Shown: piece by piece, positions 8,751 to 16,507 of the stretch
Layout: each line of letters starts with the position of its first letter
Position numbering within the stretch: the stretch's first letter is position 1
NCBI GenBank assembly: GCA_011391495.1
Contig: JAABQK010000019.1
Span: 1 to 50,334 of the forward strand
Source of the DNA: Hydrogenophaga sp.
GTDB lineage: Bacteria > Pseudomonadota > Gammaproteobacteria > Burkholderiales > Burkholderiaceae_C
DNA: 50,334 nucleotides
Reading direction: 5' to 3'
Translations under genes and position numbers: made by a program
Notes under the pieces: model-generated
The model's database searches: none
What the model was told of the DNA's origin: nothing
The model's input: only the letters and a program-made list of their open reading frames with translations

Positions 8751-10105
8751 GGGAGGGCTTTCAGGGTGTGGGGTGAGAGAGCGGCCGCCGCGCGTTCCGG
8801 GCGGATGACCAGGAAGTGCAGGGCGATTCCGGCCAGCAGCTTGAGCGCGCAGGGCAGCAGGCAGTAGGCTACGGTGAGGGTGTGCAGGGCTTGCGGATCG
8901 CGGGCGCCAGGCGTGTAGCCGAACCAGGCCAGCAGCGGCAGCGCCAGCCCGGCGGCCAGCGCCAGGTTGAGCTTGGTGGCAAAACTCCACCAGCCGAAAT
9001 ACGCGCCTTCGCGCTGGCCGCGTTCACCGAGCTGGCCGATCACGCCGGCCAGCAGCGCGCCAGGCAGGGCCAGGTCGGTGCCCAGCGCCACGCCCGACAG
9101 GGCGCACACGACGAGAAAGGGCAGCACGTCGCCCGCGCCCAGGGTGGCGGCCCAGACGAACACCGCCACCGCCAGCGCCATGCCGGCGAGCCAGGTACGC
9201 GCGAGACCCAGCCGCGCCACCAGGCGCACCCACAGGGGCATGGACAGGGCTGCACTCAGGAAGTAGGTCGCCAGGAACGCCGGTTCCAGTGCCGGCGGGG
9301 CCTGCAGCCGGTCCTGCACGAAGAACAGCACCAGCGTCGCGGGCACGGCGCTGGCGGTGCCATTGAGCACGAACACCGCCAGCAGTTTCTGGAAGGCGGG
9401 CTGGCGCAGGGGCGAGAGACCCGGTGCAGCCACCGCCCGGCCATGCGCTGGCGCGGGTTGGTGCGCCGGCTCGACCGAGCGACTCCAGGCCCAGCCGCCC
9501 AGCGCCAGCAGCACGGCAAAGCTGGCCACCGTTGCGCCCAGGCCCAGCGTGCCTGGCAACACCGCCGCCAGCAGCACGCCGAGCAGCGCCAGGCCTTCGC
9601 GCCAGGCCACCACACGGCTGCGCTGCGCTTCGCTGCCGCCCAGGCGCGCGCCCCAGGCCTGGTGCGCCACGCTCACCACGCTGAACGCGGTGTAGGTGAT
9701 GGCCATCACCACGCCGGCCCAGGCCAGCAGTCGAGCGGTGTCGCCGCGCACCGCAGCAGGCGGGAACAGCAGGCCCCACAGGCCCAGTGCCAGCACGACG
9801 GCGGCGAGCGCCGAAGCCGTCAGTACCGCGCGGGTGGAGCGGGCGAACAGGCGGTCGCACCAGCGCCCGATCCAGGGGTCGAGCACCGCGTCGATCAATC
9901 GCGCGACGAGCAGCACCGCGCCCAGCGCTGCCAGGGGCGCCGCAAACTCGCGCGCGTAGTGGTTCGGCAGGATCACATACAGCGGCAGCGCCACGAAGGC
10001 CAGTGGCAGGCCGAGCAGGCCGTAGCCCAGGCCATGCCGCCAGGCGTCCGGGCCGATGAAGCGGGCGGCAGGCTCCGCGCGCGGGGACGCTGGGACCGGG
10101 TTCAT
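8747..10105 (-). CDS. MFS_2/GPH-type transporter
   Basis: A 452-aa membrane protein with about 12 hydrophobic segments. The loop motif LIDAVLDPWIGRWCDR after TM2 is the signature of the sugar:cation symporter (GPH/MFS_2) branch, whose members also include lysophospholipid and lipid transporters. Because it sits in a lipid-modification operon with DUF3833, DUF1365 and a CFA-type methyltransferase, a lipid or lipid-precursor substrate seems more likely than a sugar. Four-base overlaps with both neighbours show tight co-translation. Confidence 0.88.
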   Translation of the reverse strand: MNPVPASPRAEPAARFIGPDAWRHGLGYGLLGLPLAFVALPLYVILPNHYAREFAAPLAALGAVLLVARLIDAVLDPWIGRWCDRLFARSTRAVLTASALAAVVLALGLWGLLFPPAAVRGDTARLLAWAGVVMAITYTAFSVVSVAHQAWGARLGGSEAQRSRVVAWREGLALLGVLLAAVLPGTLGLGATVASFAVLLALGGWAWSRSVEPAHQPAPAHGRAVAAPGLSPLRQPAFQKLLAVFVLNGTASAVPATLVLFFVQDRLQAPPALEPAFLATYFLSAALSMPLWVRLVARLGLARTWLAGMALAVAVFVWAATLGAGDVLPFLVVCALSGVALGTDLALPGALLAGVIGQLGERGQREGAYFGWWSFATKLNLALAAGLALPLLAWFGYTPGARDPQALHTLTVAYCLLPCALKLLAGIALHFLVIRPERAAAALSPHTLKALP

Positions 10106-10692
10106 GGCGTGCGCGCCGCGGCGCTGACCTGGCGCAGCAGGGTCTCGCGCATGGCGGGCTGGGAGGTGTTGGGCGACATCCAGATGCCGAAGAAACGCGC
10201 TGAAAAGGCCTCGTCGGCCACTTCACCGAGCAGTTGGCCGTTGAGATAAAAATGGGCCCCGCGGCCAGGCAGGTGCACGCCGGTGATGCGGTCGCCCCGC
10301 TGCACATCGGGAAACAGGCTGCGCATCGCGTCCAGCCAGCGGGCGGCCTGGTCGGAGCCGATGCTCCCGATGCCGCGCATTTCATCGATCGAACGCTCGG
10401 CAATGTCCGGTCCTTTGAAGGAGCGCAGGTAATGCAGTTCGAGCGCAAACCGGTGCTCGGCATAACGCTGCGCATCGAACCCGGTCCGGGCCCACAGGCT
10501 GGCGTCGTAGACCTCGAAGCCCCAGACCCGCAGGCGCGCGCTGCCCAGACGCTGCTTGCCTTGCAGGGCGGCGCTCAGCGTGGGCTCGGGCGTGCTCGCC
10601 CAGGCCGGCGCGGGCCACCACGCCATGGCGGTGATCGCCAGCAGCGCAGCGGCGGCTTGTGACTTGCGGGAGGCGGTGTGTGCGGCTTGCAT
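10102..10692 (-). CDS. chalcone isomerase-fold (Chalcone_3-like) secreted protein
   Basis: About 196 aa with a signal peptide (MQAAHTASRKSQAAAALLAI..., cleavage after AWA near residue 33), so periplasmic. The mature part matches the bacterial chalcone-isomerase-like family: RLRVWGFEVYDASLWA near the start, LHYLRSFKGPDIAERSIDEM, and a C-terminal RFFGIWMSPNTSQP. Plant members with this fold bind fatty acids, so a fatty-acid carrier or isomerase role fits the operon. A GTG at 10716 would abut the upstream stop and add 8 residues; I prefer the ATG at 10692 because it gives a cleaner signal peptide. Confidence 0.82.
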   Translation of the reverse strand: MQAAHTASRKSQAAAALLAITAMAWWPAPAWASTPEPTLSAALQGKQRLGSARLRVWGFEVYDASLWARTGFDAQRYAEHRFALELHYLRSFKGPDIAERSIDEMRGIGSIGSDQAARWLDAMRSLFPDVQRGDRITGVHLPGRGAHFYLNGQLLGEVADEAFSARFFGIWMSPNTSQPAMRETLLRQVSAAARTP

Positions 10693-10716
10693 GGTGAATC
10701 GTTCCGGGCGCGGCAC

Positions 10717-12042
10717 TCAGGCCGGTTTGCGCAGGGTGAACTGCACGACGTCGATGCTGCCTTCGGCGAAGGCCGCTTCGCAGTAGGCGAGGTAGAACTC
10801 CCAGATGCGCAGGAAGCGCGGGTCGAAACCAAGCTGCAGCACGCGCTCTTGCTGGTGCAGGAAGGCATCGCGCCACAGCCGCAGCGTGCGCGCGTAGTCG
10901 GGACCGAAGGCGAACTGGTCCATCACCTCCAGCCCGGCCCGCTGTGCCTCGGCGCGGAATTCGCGCGGGCAGGGTAGGCAGCCGCCGGGGAAGATGTACT
11001 GCTGGATGAAGTCGGTGCCCTTGATGTAGCGGTGAAACAGCGCGTCATCGATCACGATGCTCTGGATGCAGGCCTTGCCTCCGGGCTTGAGCAGCCGCGC
11101 GACCGACTGGAAGTAGGTGGGCCAGTATTCGCGGCCAACGGCCTCGACCATTTCAATCGAGCAGATGGCGTCGTAAGGGCCATCGTCGATATCCCGGTAA
11201 TCCTGCAGCCGCAGGTCGGCACGCGGTGCTACCCCCACGCTCCGCCGCTGGTGCGGGTCGCTGCCCCCCGTGGGGGCTCGCCCGCCTTGGGGCGGTCTGG
11301 CGGCGGTCGTATCGTCAATCAACGGTATGCCCAGCCGTTCCATGCGCCGCTGCGCAAACGCCAGCTGCTCGGTGGACAGTGTGACGCCGGTGATCGAGGC
11401 ACCGAACTCGGTGGTCGCCATCTCGGCCAGCGCGCCCCAGCCGCAGCCGATTTCGAGCACCCGGTCGCCGCTTTGGACACCGGCCAGACGCAATGCCCGC
11501 CGCACCTTGGCTTGCTGTGCCGCCACCATGTCCTGGTCGGGCGTCTCAAACAGCGCCGACGAGTAGTTCATCGTGCCGTCGAGCCAGAGTTCGTAGAAGG
11601 CATTGCCCAGGTCGTAGTGGGCGTGGATGTTCTTGCGGCTGTTGGTCCGGGAATTGCGGTTGAGCTTGTGCTTGACCCAGTAGGCCAGCCGGCCGAACCA
11701 GGAGCCGTAGATCACGTCTTCGATGTCGCGCCGGTTGGCGATCAGCAGGCGCAGCAGGTCGGTGAGGTTGGGCGTGTGCCAGTCGCCCGCGATGTGGCTC
11801 TCGGCAAAGCCGATGTCGCCGGATTTCAGGGCGGCGCTGCACACGTTCCAGTTGTGCAGGCTCATGCTGGCATGGATGCCCTGGCCGTCGCCAAAACGTT
11901 GCATCGAGCCGTCCGGCAGTTGCAGCGTGAGGCTGCCGTGGCGCAGGCGCTGCAGCAGCTGCAGGAGGGTCCGTGCGGCGGCCGGGGCGTTGCGGGGCAG
12001 GGCGAAGCCGGCGGGCTGGTTCGGGGCTGTGGTGCTGTTCAT
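10717..12042 (-). CDS. cfa: cyclopropane-fatty-acyl-phospholipid synthase-type methyltransferase
   Basis: SAM-dependent enzyme of the CFA synthase family (441 aa) that methylates or cyclopropanates unsaturated acyl chains in membrane phospholipids. The SAM motif VLEIGCGWG is at 195-203, IHAHYDLGNAFYELWLD at 139-155 and SIEMVEAVG at 295-303. Homologues in similar operons include the furan-fatty-acid methyltransferase, so the product may be a methylated rather than a cyclopropane lipid. Odd point: residues about 239-274 (rich in Arg, Pro and Gly) are an extra segment encoded by a REP-like DNA repeat. The start at 12042 is 10 bp after the DUF1365 stop. Confidence 0.93.
   Translation of the reverse strand: MNSTTAPNQPAGFALPRNAPAAARTLLQLLQRLRHGSLTLQLPDGSMQRFGDGQGIHASMSLHNWNVCSAALKSGDIGFAESHIAGDWHTPNLTDLLRLLIANRRDIEDVIYGSWFGRLAYWVKHKLNRNSRTNSRKNIHAHYDLGNAFYELWLDGTMNYSSALFETPDQDMVAAQQAKVRRALRLAGVQSGDRVLEIGCGWGALAEMATTEFGASITGVTLSTEQLAFAQRRMERLGIPLIDDTTAARPPQGGRAPTGGSDPHQRRSVGVAPRADLRLQDYRDIDDGPYDAICSIEMVEAVGREYWPTYFQSVARLLKPGGKACIQSIVIDDALFHRYIKGTDFIQQYIFPGGCLPCPREFRAEAQRAGLEVMDQFAFGPDYARTLRLWRDAFLHQQERVLQLGFDPRFLRIWEFYLAYCEAAFAEGSIDVVQFTLRKPA
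11231..11306. repeat. REP-like GC-rich repeat inside the cfa coding region
   Basis: The block CCCCCACGCTCCGCCGC ... GCCCCC-CGT-GGGGGC ... CCTTGGGGCGG ... GGCGG has the palindromic core and GC arms of a Comamonadaceae intergenic repeat, but it lies within an open reading frame. It keeps the frame and adds about 35 residues just before the conserved ADLRLQDYRD of the CFA-type enzyme. Confidence 0.6.
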
Positions 12043-12052
12043 GGCGGCAGGG

Positions 12053-12871
12053 TCAGCTGTGGGTGGAAAGGGGCTCAGGGCGCGGTGGCGTCGCACCACC
12101 CTCGGTGACGAATTCGCGCGGCGGCTCGGGCTGGCGGAAGAAAGGCGTGCGCTTGAGCCACAGCTGCAGTGCCTGCCAGTGGATGCGAGCGATCACGCCG
12201 AAGGTCATGGCCGGGTAGCGCCAGAGGGCGCGGCGCACGCTCTGCGCATCCAGCGGCTGCAGCTGGCCGCTCACGCTGGTGTTGATCAGCACCGGCTCGC
12301 CGGGGGCGTCGAAGTAGTCGATACGCGCCACGGTGCGGTCCTGCCCGTTCACCGCCGTGCGCATGAAAACGAAACGGTACTGGCCGCGCACCGGGCAGAA
12401 GGGCGAGACGTGGAACAGCTTGTTCGCGGTGCAGGGAACGCCGTAGTGCGGGTTCTCCAGCAGGTAGCAGTGGCGCTCGCCAAAGGTGTTGTTGACCTCG
12501 GCCACCACCGCGCGCAGCGCACCATCGGTGCGGTGGCAGTACCAGAAGCTCACGGGTTTGAAGCTGTAGCCCAGCACGCGCGGGTAGGTGTGCAGCCAGA
12601 CCTCGCCGGTGGCGTCGGCGATGCCGTGTTGGACCAGCAGCTCGTCGATCCAGGCCAGGCTGTCCTGGCGACCATCACCGTGGTCGGCGTCGTGAAACGC
12701 GAGTGCGGCGCGGCGGTTGCGTGCGAGCTCGCCATTCCCGTGAGCGCGCAGGCTGCGCATCGGCAGCATCAGAAAATAGGTCGGGTACGCGAAGGCGTGG
12801 CGTTGCGGGCGGTAGCGCGTGTGGCGCACCTGGCCAAAGCCGATCTGCGCCACCACTTGTGGCTCACTCAC
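12053..12871 (-). CDS. DUF1365 family protein
   Basis: A 272-aa DUF1365 protein with family hallmarks HTRYRPQRHAFAYPTYFLML at the N-terminus, YSFKPVSFWYCH in the middle and VAEVNNTFGERHCYLL after it. DUF1365 nearly always accompanies a FAD amine-oxidase-like protein and a CFA-type methyltransferase, and is thought to act with them in making a modified membrane fatty acid; its reaction is unproven. The GTG start at 12871 overlaps the upstream TGA by 4 bp (GTGA), which fixes the start better than the longer frame does. Confidence 0.9.
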   Translation of the reverse strand: MSEPQVVAQIGFGQVRHTRYRPQRHAFAYPTYFLMLPMRSLRAHGNGELARNRRAALAFHDADHGDGRQDSLAWIDELLVQHGIADATGEVWLHTYPRVLGYSFKPVSFWYCHRTDGALRAVVAEVNNTFGERHCYLLENPHYGVPCTANKLFHVSPFCPVRGQYRFVFMRTAVNGQDRTVARIDYFDAPGEPVLINTSVSGQLQPLDAQSVRRALWRYPAMTFGVIARIHWQALQLWLKRTPFFRQPEPPREFVTEGGATPPRPEPLSTHS

Positions 12872-14283
12872 GCGAACACCCCGGGCAGCGCGGCACGGCG
12901 GGCGGCCGTATCGCTGGTGGCGGGCACGAGGCCGTGGGCATCGATCAGCGCACGCGCCGCGTGCAGGCCGGCCTTGAGGCCGTCTTCGTGGAAGCCGTAG
13001 CCCATCCACGCGCCGGCATAGTAGGTGCATTGCTGTCCTTGCAGCGCCGGCACCTGCGCCTGCGCGCGGATGGCGGCGAGGTCAAACACCGGGTGCGCGT
13101 AGTCGTACTCGCCGTGCACCAGGGCCGGGTCGATGGCGCGCTGCGGGTTCAGCGAGACCACCACCGGCTGCTCCACGGGCAGCGGTTGCAGCTGGTTGAG
13201 CCAGTAGTGCAGGCAGACCTGGGCCGATTCCTGGTGCGCGGTCGGCGCCCGTTCGTAGTTCCAGGCGGCCCAGGCGGACCTGTTCTGGGGCAGCACCGAC
13301 GCATCGGTGTGCAGCACGGCGCGGTTGGGCTGGTAGCGGATCGCGCCCAGCACCTCGCGCTCCTGCGGCGTGGCGGTGTCACCGAGGATGGCGAGCGCCT
13401 GATTGCTGTGGCAGGCCATCACCACGGCGTCGAAACGTTCGACCCGGCCCTCGGTCACCATGCGCACGCCCTCGGCGTCGCGCAGCACCCGCTGCACCGG
13501 GGTGTTCAGCCGCCGGTCGGCGATGCCGGCCACGATCTTCTCCACATACTGCCGCGCACCGCCGGCCACGGTGTACCACTGCGGCCGGTTGGTGATCTGG
13601 ATCAGGCCGTGGTTGTGGCAGAAACGGACCATGGTGGCCACCGGAAAGGCCAGCATCTGGTCCGTCGGGCAGCTCCAGATGCAGCCCATCATGGGCAGGA
13701 AATACCAGTCGCGGAACTCGTCCGAGAAGTGCTGCGCGCGCAGGAAGTCGCCCAGTGGCTGCAGCAGCGGGCTGCCGGGCGCCAGGTCTTCGCCGCGTTG
13801 TGCCAGCTTTGTGGTGATGCGGTTGAAGCGCACGATGTCGCTCAACATGCGCCAGAAGCGCGGGTTGGCCAGGTTGCGGCGCTGCGCGAACACGGTGGAC
13901 AGGCTGGAGCCGCTCCACTCCAGCGCGCCGCCGTCGGGCGCAGCGCCGGGCGCCTGCACCGAGAACGACATGTCGGATTTCGCGATCGGCACGCCCAGTT
14001 GCGCGAACAGCGCCAGCAGGTTGGGGTAGGTGCGCTCGTTGAGCACCAGGAAGCCGGTGTCCACGCCGAACGTGACCGGGTGCCCCTGGCGGTCCGGCAG
14101 GGTCAGGTCGACCGTGTGGGTGTGGCCGCCGAAGTAAGGGCCTGCTTCGAACAGCGTGATGTCCGCGAGACCTTGCAGGGTGTGGGCCGCGGCCAGCCCC
14201 GAGATGCCGGAGCCGACGATGGCCACTCGGGGGCCGCGGACAGGTGGGCTGCCGGTGGAGCGGGAGGGGTGGTCTGCGTACAT
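12868..14283 (-). CDS. FAD-dependent amine-oxidase-like oxidoreductase (NAD(P)-binding Rossmann)
   Basis: A 471-aa flavoprotein (COG2907-like). The dinucleotide-binding motif AIVGSGISGLAAA is at 21-33, followed by FEAGPYFGGHTHTVDL, the GG doublet that contacts FAD. The C-terminal FAD motif includes YAGAWMGYGFHEDGLKAG. In Rhodobacter the homologue belongs to the RpoE/ChrR singlet-oxygen regulon and acts on a methylated unsaturated fatty acid, so desaturation of a phospholipid acyl chain is a reasonable role. It is the first gene of the eight-gene operon. I chose the ATG at 14283. Confidence 0.92.
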   Translation of the reverse strand: MYADHPSRSTGSPPVRGPRVAIVGSGISGLAAAHTLQGLADITLFEAGPYFGGHTHTVDLTLPDRQGHPVTFGVDTGFLVLNERTYPNLLALFAQLGVPIAKSDMSFSVQAPGAAPDGGALEWSGSSLSTVFAQRRNLANPRFWRMLSDIVRFNRITTKLAQRGEDLAPGSPLLQPLGDFLRAQHFSDEFRDWYFLPMMGCIWSCPTDQMLAFPVATMVRFCHNHGLIQITNRPQWYTVAGGARQYVEKIVAGIADRRLNTPVQRVLRDAEGVRMVTEGRVERFDAVVMACHSNQALAILGDTATPQEREVLGAIRYQPNRAVLHTDASVLPQNRSAWAAWNYERAPTAHQESAQVCLHYWLNQLQPLPVEQPVVVSLNPQRAIDPALVHGEYDYAHPVFDLAAIRAQAQVPALQGQQCTYYAGAWMGYGFHEDGLKAGLHAARALIDAHGLVPATSDTAARRAALPGVFA

Positions 14284-14593
14284 CAGACCCCCCTGGCCGC
14301 TGGAGCCGAAAAACAAAGGCCTGCGAAGCGCCCCGGGACAAAGGAGGGAGGGAGGGAGGAGGAGGAGAACCGCCCCGGGGTTGCAGCCAGTCCCATCAGG
14401 GCTGGAAGGCTTCGCAGTGCAAAAAAAGAAACCAATGGCAGCGCGCCACTACGCGCTGCCTTGCTTGCATGGAGGACGGCCACGGACAAAAAGTTCCTGG
14501 GATGTGTGCGCATGGAGCCTCGGGATGCGGTGGCGTTCAATTCGGTGGAGGCGGTCTTGATCTGTACCATTTGGTCTTATTGTGACTGATCGG
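14284..14593. other. 310-bp leader between gpx and the lipid operon
   Basis: No convincing gene. It holds a purine-rich G tract on the plus strand (14341-14372, three GGG and several GG runs), a GC-rich hairpin with a delayed T-rich tail on the minus strand (14421-14460), and an AT-richer segment (14555-14600) where the operon promoter may lie. A 95-codon open frame on the minus strand here has no homology signal and looks accidental. Confidence 0.5.
14421..14460 (-). terminator. candidate terminator/attenuator hairpin upstream of the lipid operon
   Basis: The minus strand reads GGCAGCGCG-TAGTGG-CGCGCTGCC, a perfect 9-bp stem, then ATTGGTTTCTTTTTTTGC. The T run starts some 10 nt after the stem, so this is not a textbook terminator. 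It could end gpx transcripts or act as an attenuator in the lipid operon leader. Confidence 0.4.
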
Positions 14594-15241
14594 TCATATT
14601 TTGGCCGACAAGATTTTCTCCAAGTCCCTGACGAAAGCAGGGTTATCTGGCTCGGTGGCGCTGGGGTAGCTGCGCACGGTCTGGCCATCACGGGCGATCA
14701 GGTACTTGTGGAAGTTCCATTGCGGGGTCTGGCCGGTGCGCGCCGCGAGCTGCTGGTAGAACGCATTGGCGCCGCGGCCGACGACGGTGGTCTTGGCGAA
14801 CATCGGGAATTTCACGCCGAAGGTGTTTTCGCAGAAGTCGGCTATGGCCTGGTTGGCACCCGGTTCCTGGCGACCGAAATCGTTGGCCGGGAAGCCCAGC
14901 ACCACCAGCCCGCGTCCCTTGTACCGTTCGTACAGAGCCTCCAGTCCCTTGTACTGGCCGGTGAAGCCGCAGTAGCTGGCCGTGTTGACCACCAGCACCA
15001 CCTGCCCGGCGTACTGGCAGAGTGATTGCGGCTTTTCGTCCTGCAGGCGGTCAAAGCGGTGTTGCAGCAGCGGCGGGCAGGAGGCACTGTGGCCTGGGGC
15101 GGTGGCAGGGCGCAGCGGGGCCGCCGCCGTCTGCGCCGTGGCCGCACGGCCGCACAGGACCAGCAGGCCGCAGGTGGCGGTCAACGCCAGCCAGCGGCGG
15201 GCGAAAAAAGGGGATTGACCGGTGCCGGCACACCTGTTCAT
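14594..15241 (-). CDS. glutathione peroxidase family protein, exported
   Basis: A 215-aa thiol peroxidase of the glutathione peroxidase family reducing H2O2 or lipid hydroperoxides. It carries an Arg-containing hydrophobic signal (FARRWLALTATCGLLVLCG, ending near ATAQ at 34-37), so a periplasmic site is likely. The catalytic tetrad is visible: C91 in NTASYCGFT, Q125 in NDFGRQEPG, W175 and N176 in WNFHKYL. C137 is a probable resolving Cys, making it a thioredoxin-dependent CysGPx. The ATG at 15241 has GAGG 9 nt upstream; a TTG 21 bp earlier is less likely. It is divergent from the LitR-like regulator by 43 bp, suggesting shared control. Confidence 0.93.
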   Translation of the reverse strand: MNRCAGTGQSPFFARRWLALTATCGLLVLCGRAATAQTAAAPLRPATAPGHSASCPPLLQHRFDRLQDEKPQSLCQYAGQVVLVVNTASYCGFTGQYKGLEALYERYKGRGLVVLGFPANDFGRQEPGANQAIADFCENTFGVKFPMFAKTTVVGRGANAFYQQLAARTGQTPQWNFHKYLIARDGQTVRSYPSATEPDNPAFVRDLEKILSAKI

Positions 15242-15256
15242 GGGTAAGCCTCGATA

Positions 15257-15275
15257 ATTCAAAACTTCATTGAAT
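15257..15275. promoter_or_regulatory. inverted repeat in the gpx-litR intergenic gap
   Basis: ATTCAA-N7-TTGAAT lies inside the 43-bp AT-rich space between two divergent starts. MerR-type dimers bind such dyads, so this is a candidate operator for the adjacent LitR-like regulator controlling itself and gpx. Confidence 0.4.
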
Positions 15276-15284
15276 CATTTGTCC

Positions 15285-16319
15285 ATGACAAACTCAAGCC
15301 GCTCCGCACCGGTCACGCACGCCATCGCCGACGTTGAGCGCGACACGGGTCTGTCCAAGGACACGCTGCGGGTCTGGGAGCGACGCTATGGTTTTCCCAA
15401 CCCGGTGCGTGACGCGCTGGGCGAGCGCCGTTACGACGATGCCCAGCTGCTGCGTCTGCGCCACCTGCGCCGCCTGCTCGACGCCGGGCACCGTCCCGGG
15501 CAGGTGGTGAAGCTGCCGCTGGACCAGTTGCTGCTGCTTCAGTCCGATGCGCCGGGACAGATCCGCCAGACGCCGGCCGGTGAAGCGGCGGGGGTGCCGC
15601 TCGCGCCCCCGGTCGATCCGTTGCCCTGCACCCATCCGTCGGTGCCGCTGCCCGTGGCGGACTGGATGGGCTTGCTGCGTCGACACGACGCGCGTGGCCT
15701 GCGCAGCGCCTTCGACCAGTTCCTGCAGGCCCACGGCCTGGCGGTCCTGGTGCGCGATGGCATTGCGCCGATGAACGCCTGCGTGGGGCAGTCCTGGCTG
15801 GACGGCCAGCTGGCGGTGTTTGAAGAGCACCTGTACGCCGAGTGCGTGCAGCAGACCTTGCGCCAGGCCCTGGCCCAGGTGGCGGCCACCCGGCCCTCCC
15901 TGCGCCCGCGCGTGCTGCTGACCACGGTACCGGGGGAATCGCACGCGCTGGGGCTGCTGATGGCTGAGTGCATGATGGTGCTCGAAGGCTGCGAGACCTT
16001 TGCCCTGGGCGTGCAGACACCACTGGTGGAGATCGTGTCTGCGGCGGGCGCGTGCCGGGCCGATGTGGTGGCGCTGGGCTTCAGCGCGGCGCTCAACCCG
16101 CGCGATGTGCGGGCTGCGCTGCTCCAGCTGCGCACCCAGCTGCCGCCGGAGCTGGCACTCTGGACCGGTGGCCGGAATCCGGCCCTGCTGGGCAGCGGGC
16201 GGGGGAGCCGGCGCTCCGGGCTGGAACTGTCCGGACACAGGCACCTGGCCCGGCTGGACGACATCCCCCCGGCCGTGGCCCGCTGGCGGAGCGAGCATCC
16301 GCCGCAGGCACCGGCATGA
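15285..16319 (+). CDS. litR: MerR-family transcriptional regulator with B12-binding photoreceptor domain (LitR/CarH class)
   Basis: A 344-aa regulator. The N-terminal MerR-type DNA-binding domain (about 12-80) has TGLSKDTLRVWERRYGFP. The cobalamin module follows: the cap helical bundle carries the CarH/LitR motif W-x9-EH (W171, E181, H182), and the Rossmann-like domain has E218-x-H220-x-x-G223, H220 being the predicted lower axial ligand of adenosylcobalamin. In this class AdoCbl holds a DNA-bound tetramer in the dark, and light breaks the Co-C bond and releases DNA. It is next to gpx and the CFA/FAD/DUF1365 operon, typical LitR targets. The ATG at 15285 is preferred over a TTG at 15270. It overlaps DUF2256 (ATGA). 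Confidence 0.9.
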   Translation: MTNSSRSAPVTHAIADVERDTGLSKDTLRVWERRYGFPNPVRDALGERRYDDAQLLRLRHLRRLLDAGHRPGQVVKLPLDQLLLLQSDAPGQIRQTPAGEAAGVPLAPPVDPLPCTHPSVPLPVADWMGLLRRHDARGLRSAFDQFLQAHGLAVLVRDGIAPMNACVGQSWLDGQLAVFEEHLYAECVQQTLRQALAQVAATRPSLRPRVLLTTVPGESHALGLLMAECMMVLEGCETFALGVQTPLVEIVSAAGACRADVVALGFSAALNPRDVRAALLQLRTQLPPELALWTGGRNPALLGSGRGSRRSGLELSGHRHLARLDDIPPAVARWRSEHPPQAPA

Positions 16320-16507
16320 AGCGGCGCCAGGCAGGTGAGGATCGGCGTGTGACGGGTTTCAAGGGCAACAAGTCCACGCTGCCGCACAAGCCCTGCGCCG
16401 AATGTGGCAGGCCCATGACCTGGCGCAAGGCCTGGGCACGCTGCTGGGAACAGGTGAAGTACTGCAGCGAGCGCTGCCGCGCGCAGGCCCGCCGGTCCTT
16501 GCCCTAA
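16316..16507 (+). CDS. DUF2256 domain-containing small protein
   Basis: A 63-aa Cys-rich protein with the DUF2256 core LPHKPCAECGRPMTWRKAW and VKYCSERCR; C27, C30, C50 and C54 form a probable zinc site. DUF2256 genes often stand next to cryptochrome/photolyase or other light-response genes, which agrees with the LitR neighbour. The ATG overlaps the LitR stop codon by 4 bp, so the two are translationally coupled. Function unknown. Confidence 0.9.
   Translation: MKRRQAGEDRRVTGFKGNKSTLPHKPCAECGRPMTWRKAWARCWEQVKYCSERCRAQARRSLP

Noticed and set aside
14283..14570. 95-codon minus-strand frame in the leader of the lipid operon
   Set aside because: It includes the pyrimidine tract and the hairpin, has no homology-like segment and no good ribosome-binding site.
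14563..14586. TGTACC-N12-TGTGAC as a possible light-regulator operator
   Set aside because: The spacing recalls operators of some LitR-type regulators, but the second half-site matches poorly and overlaps only the end of gpx; not strong enough to call.
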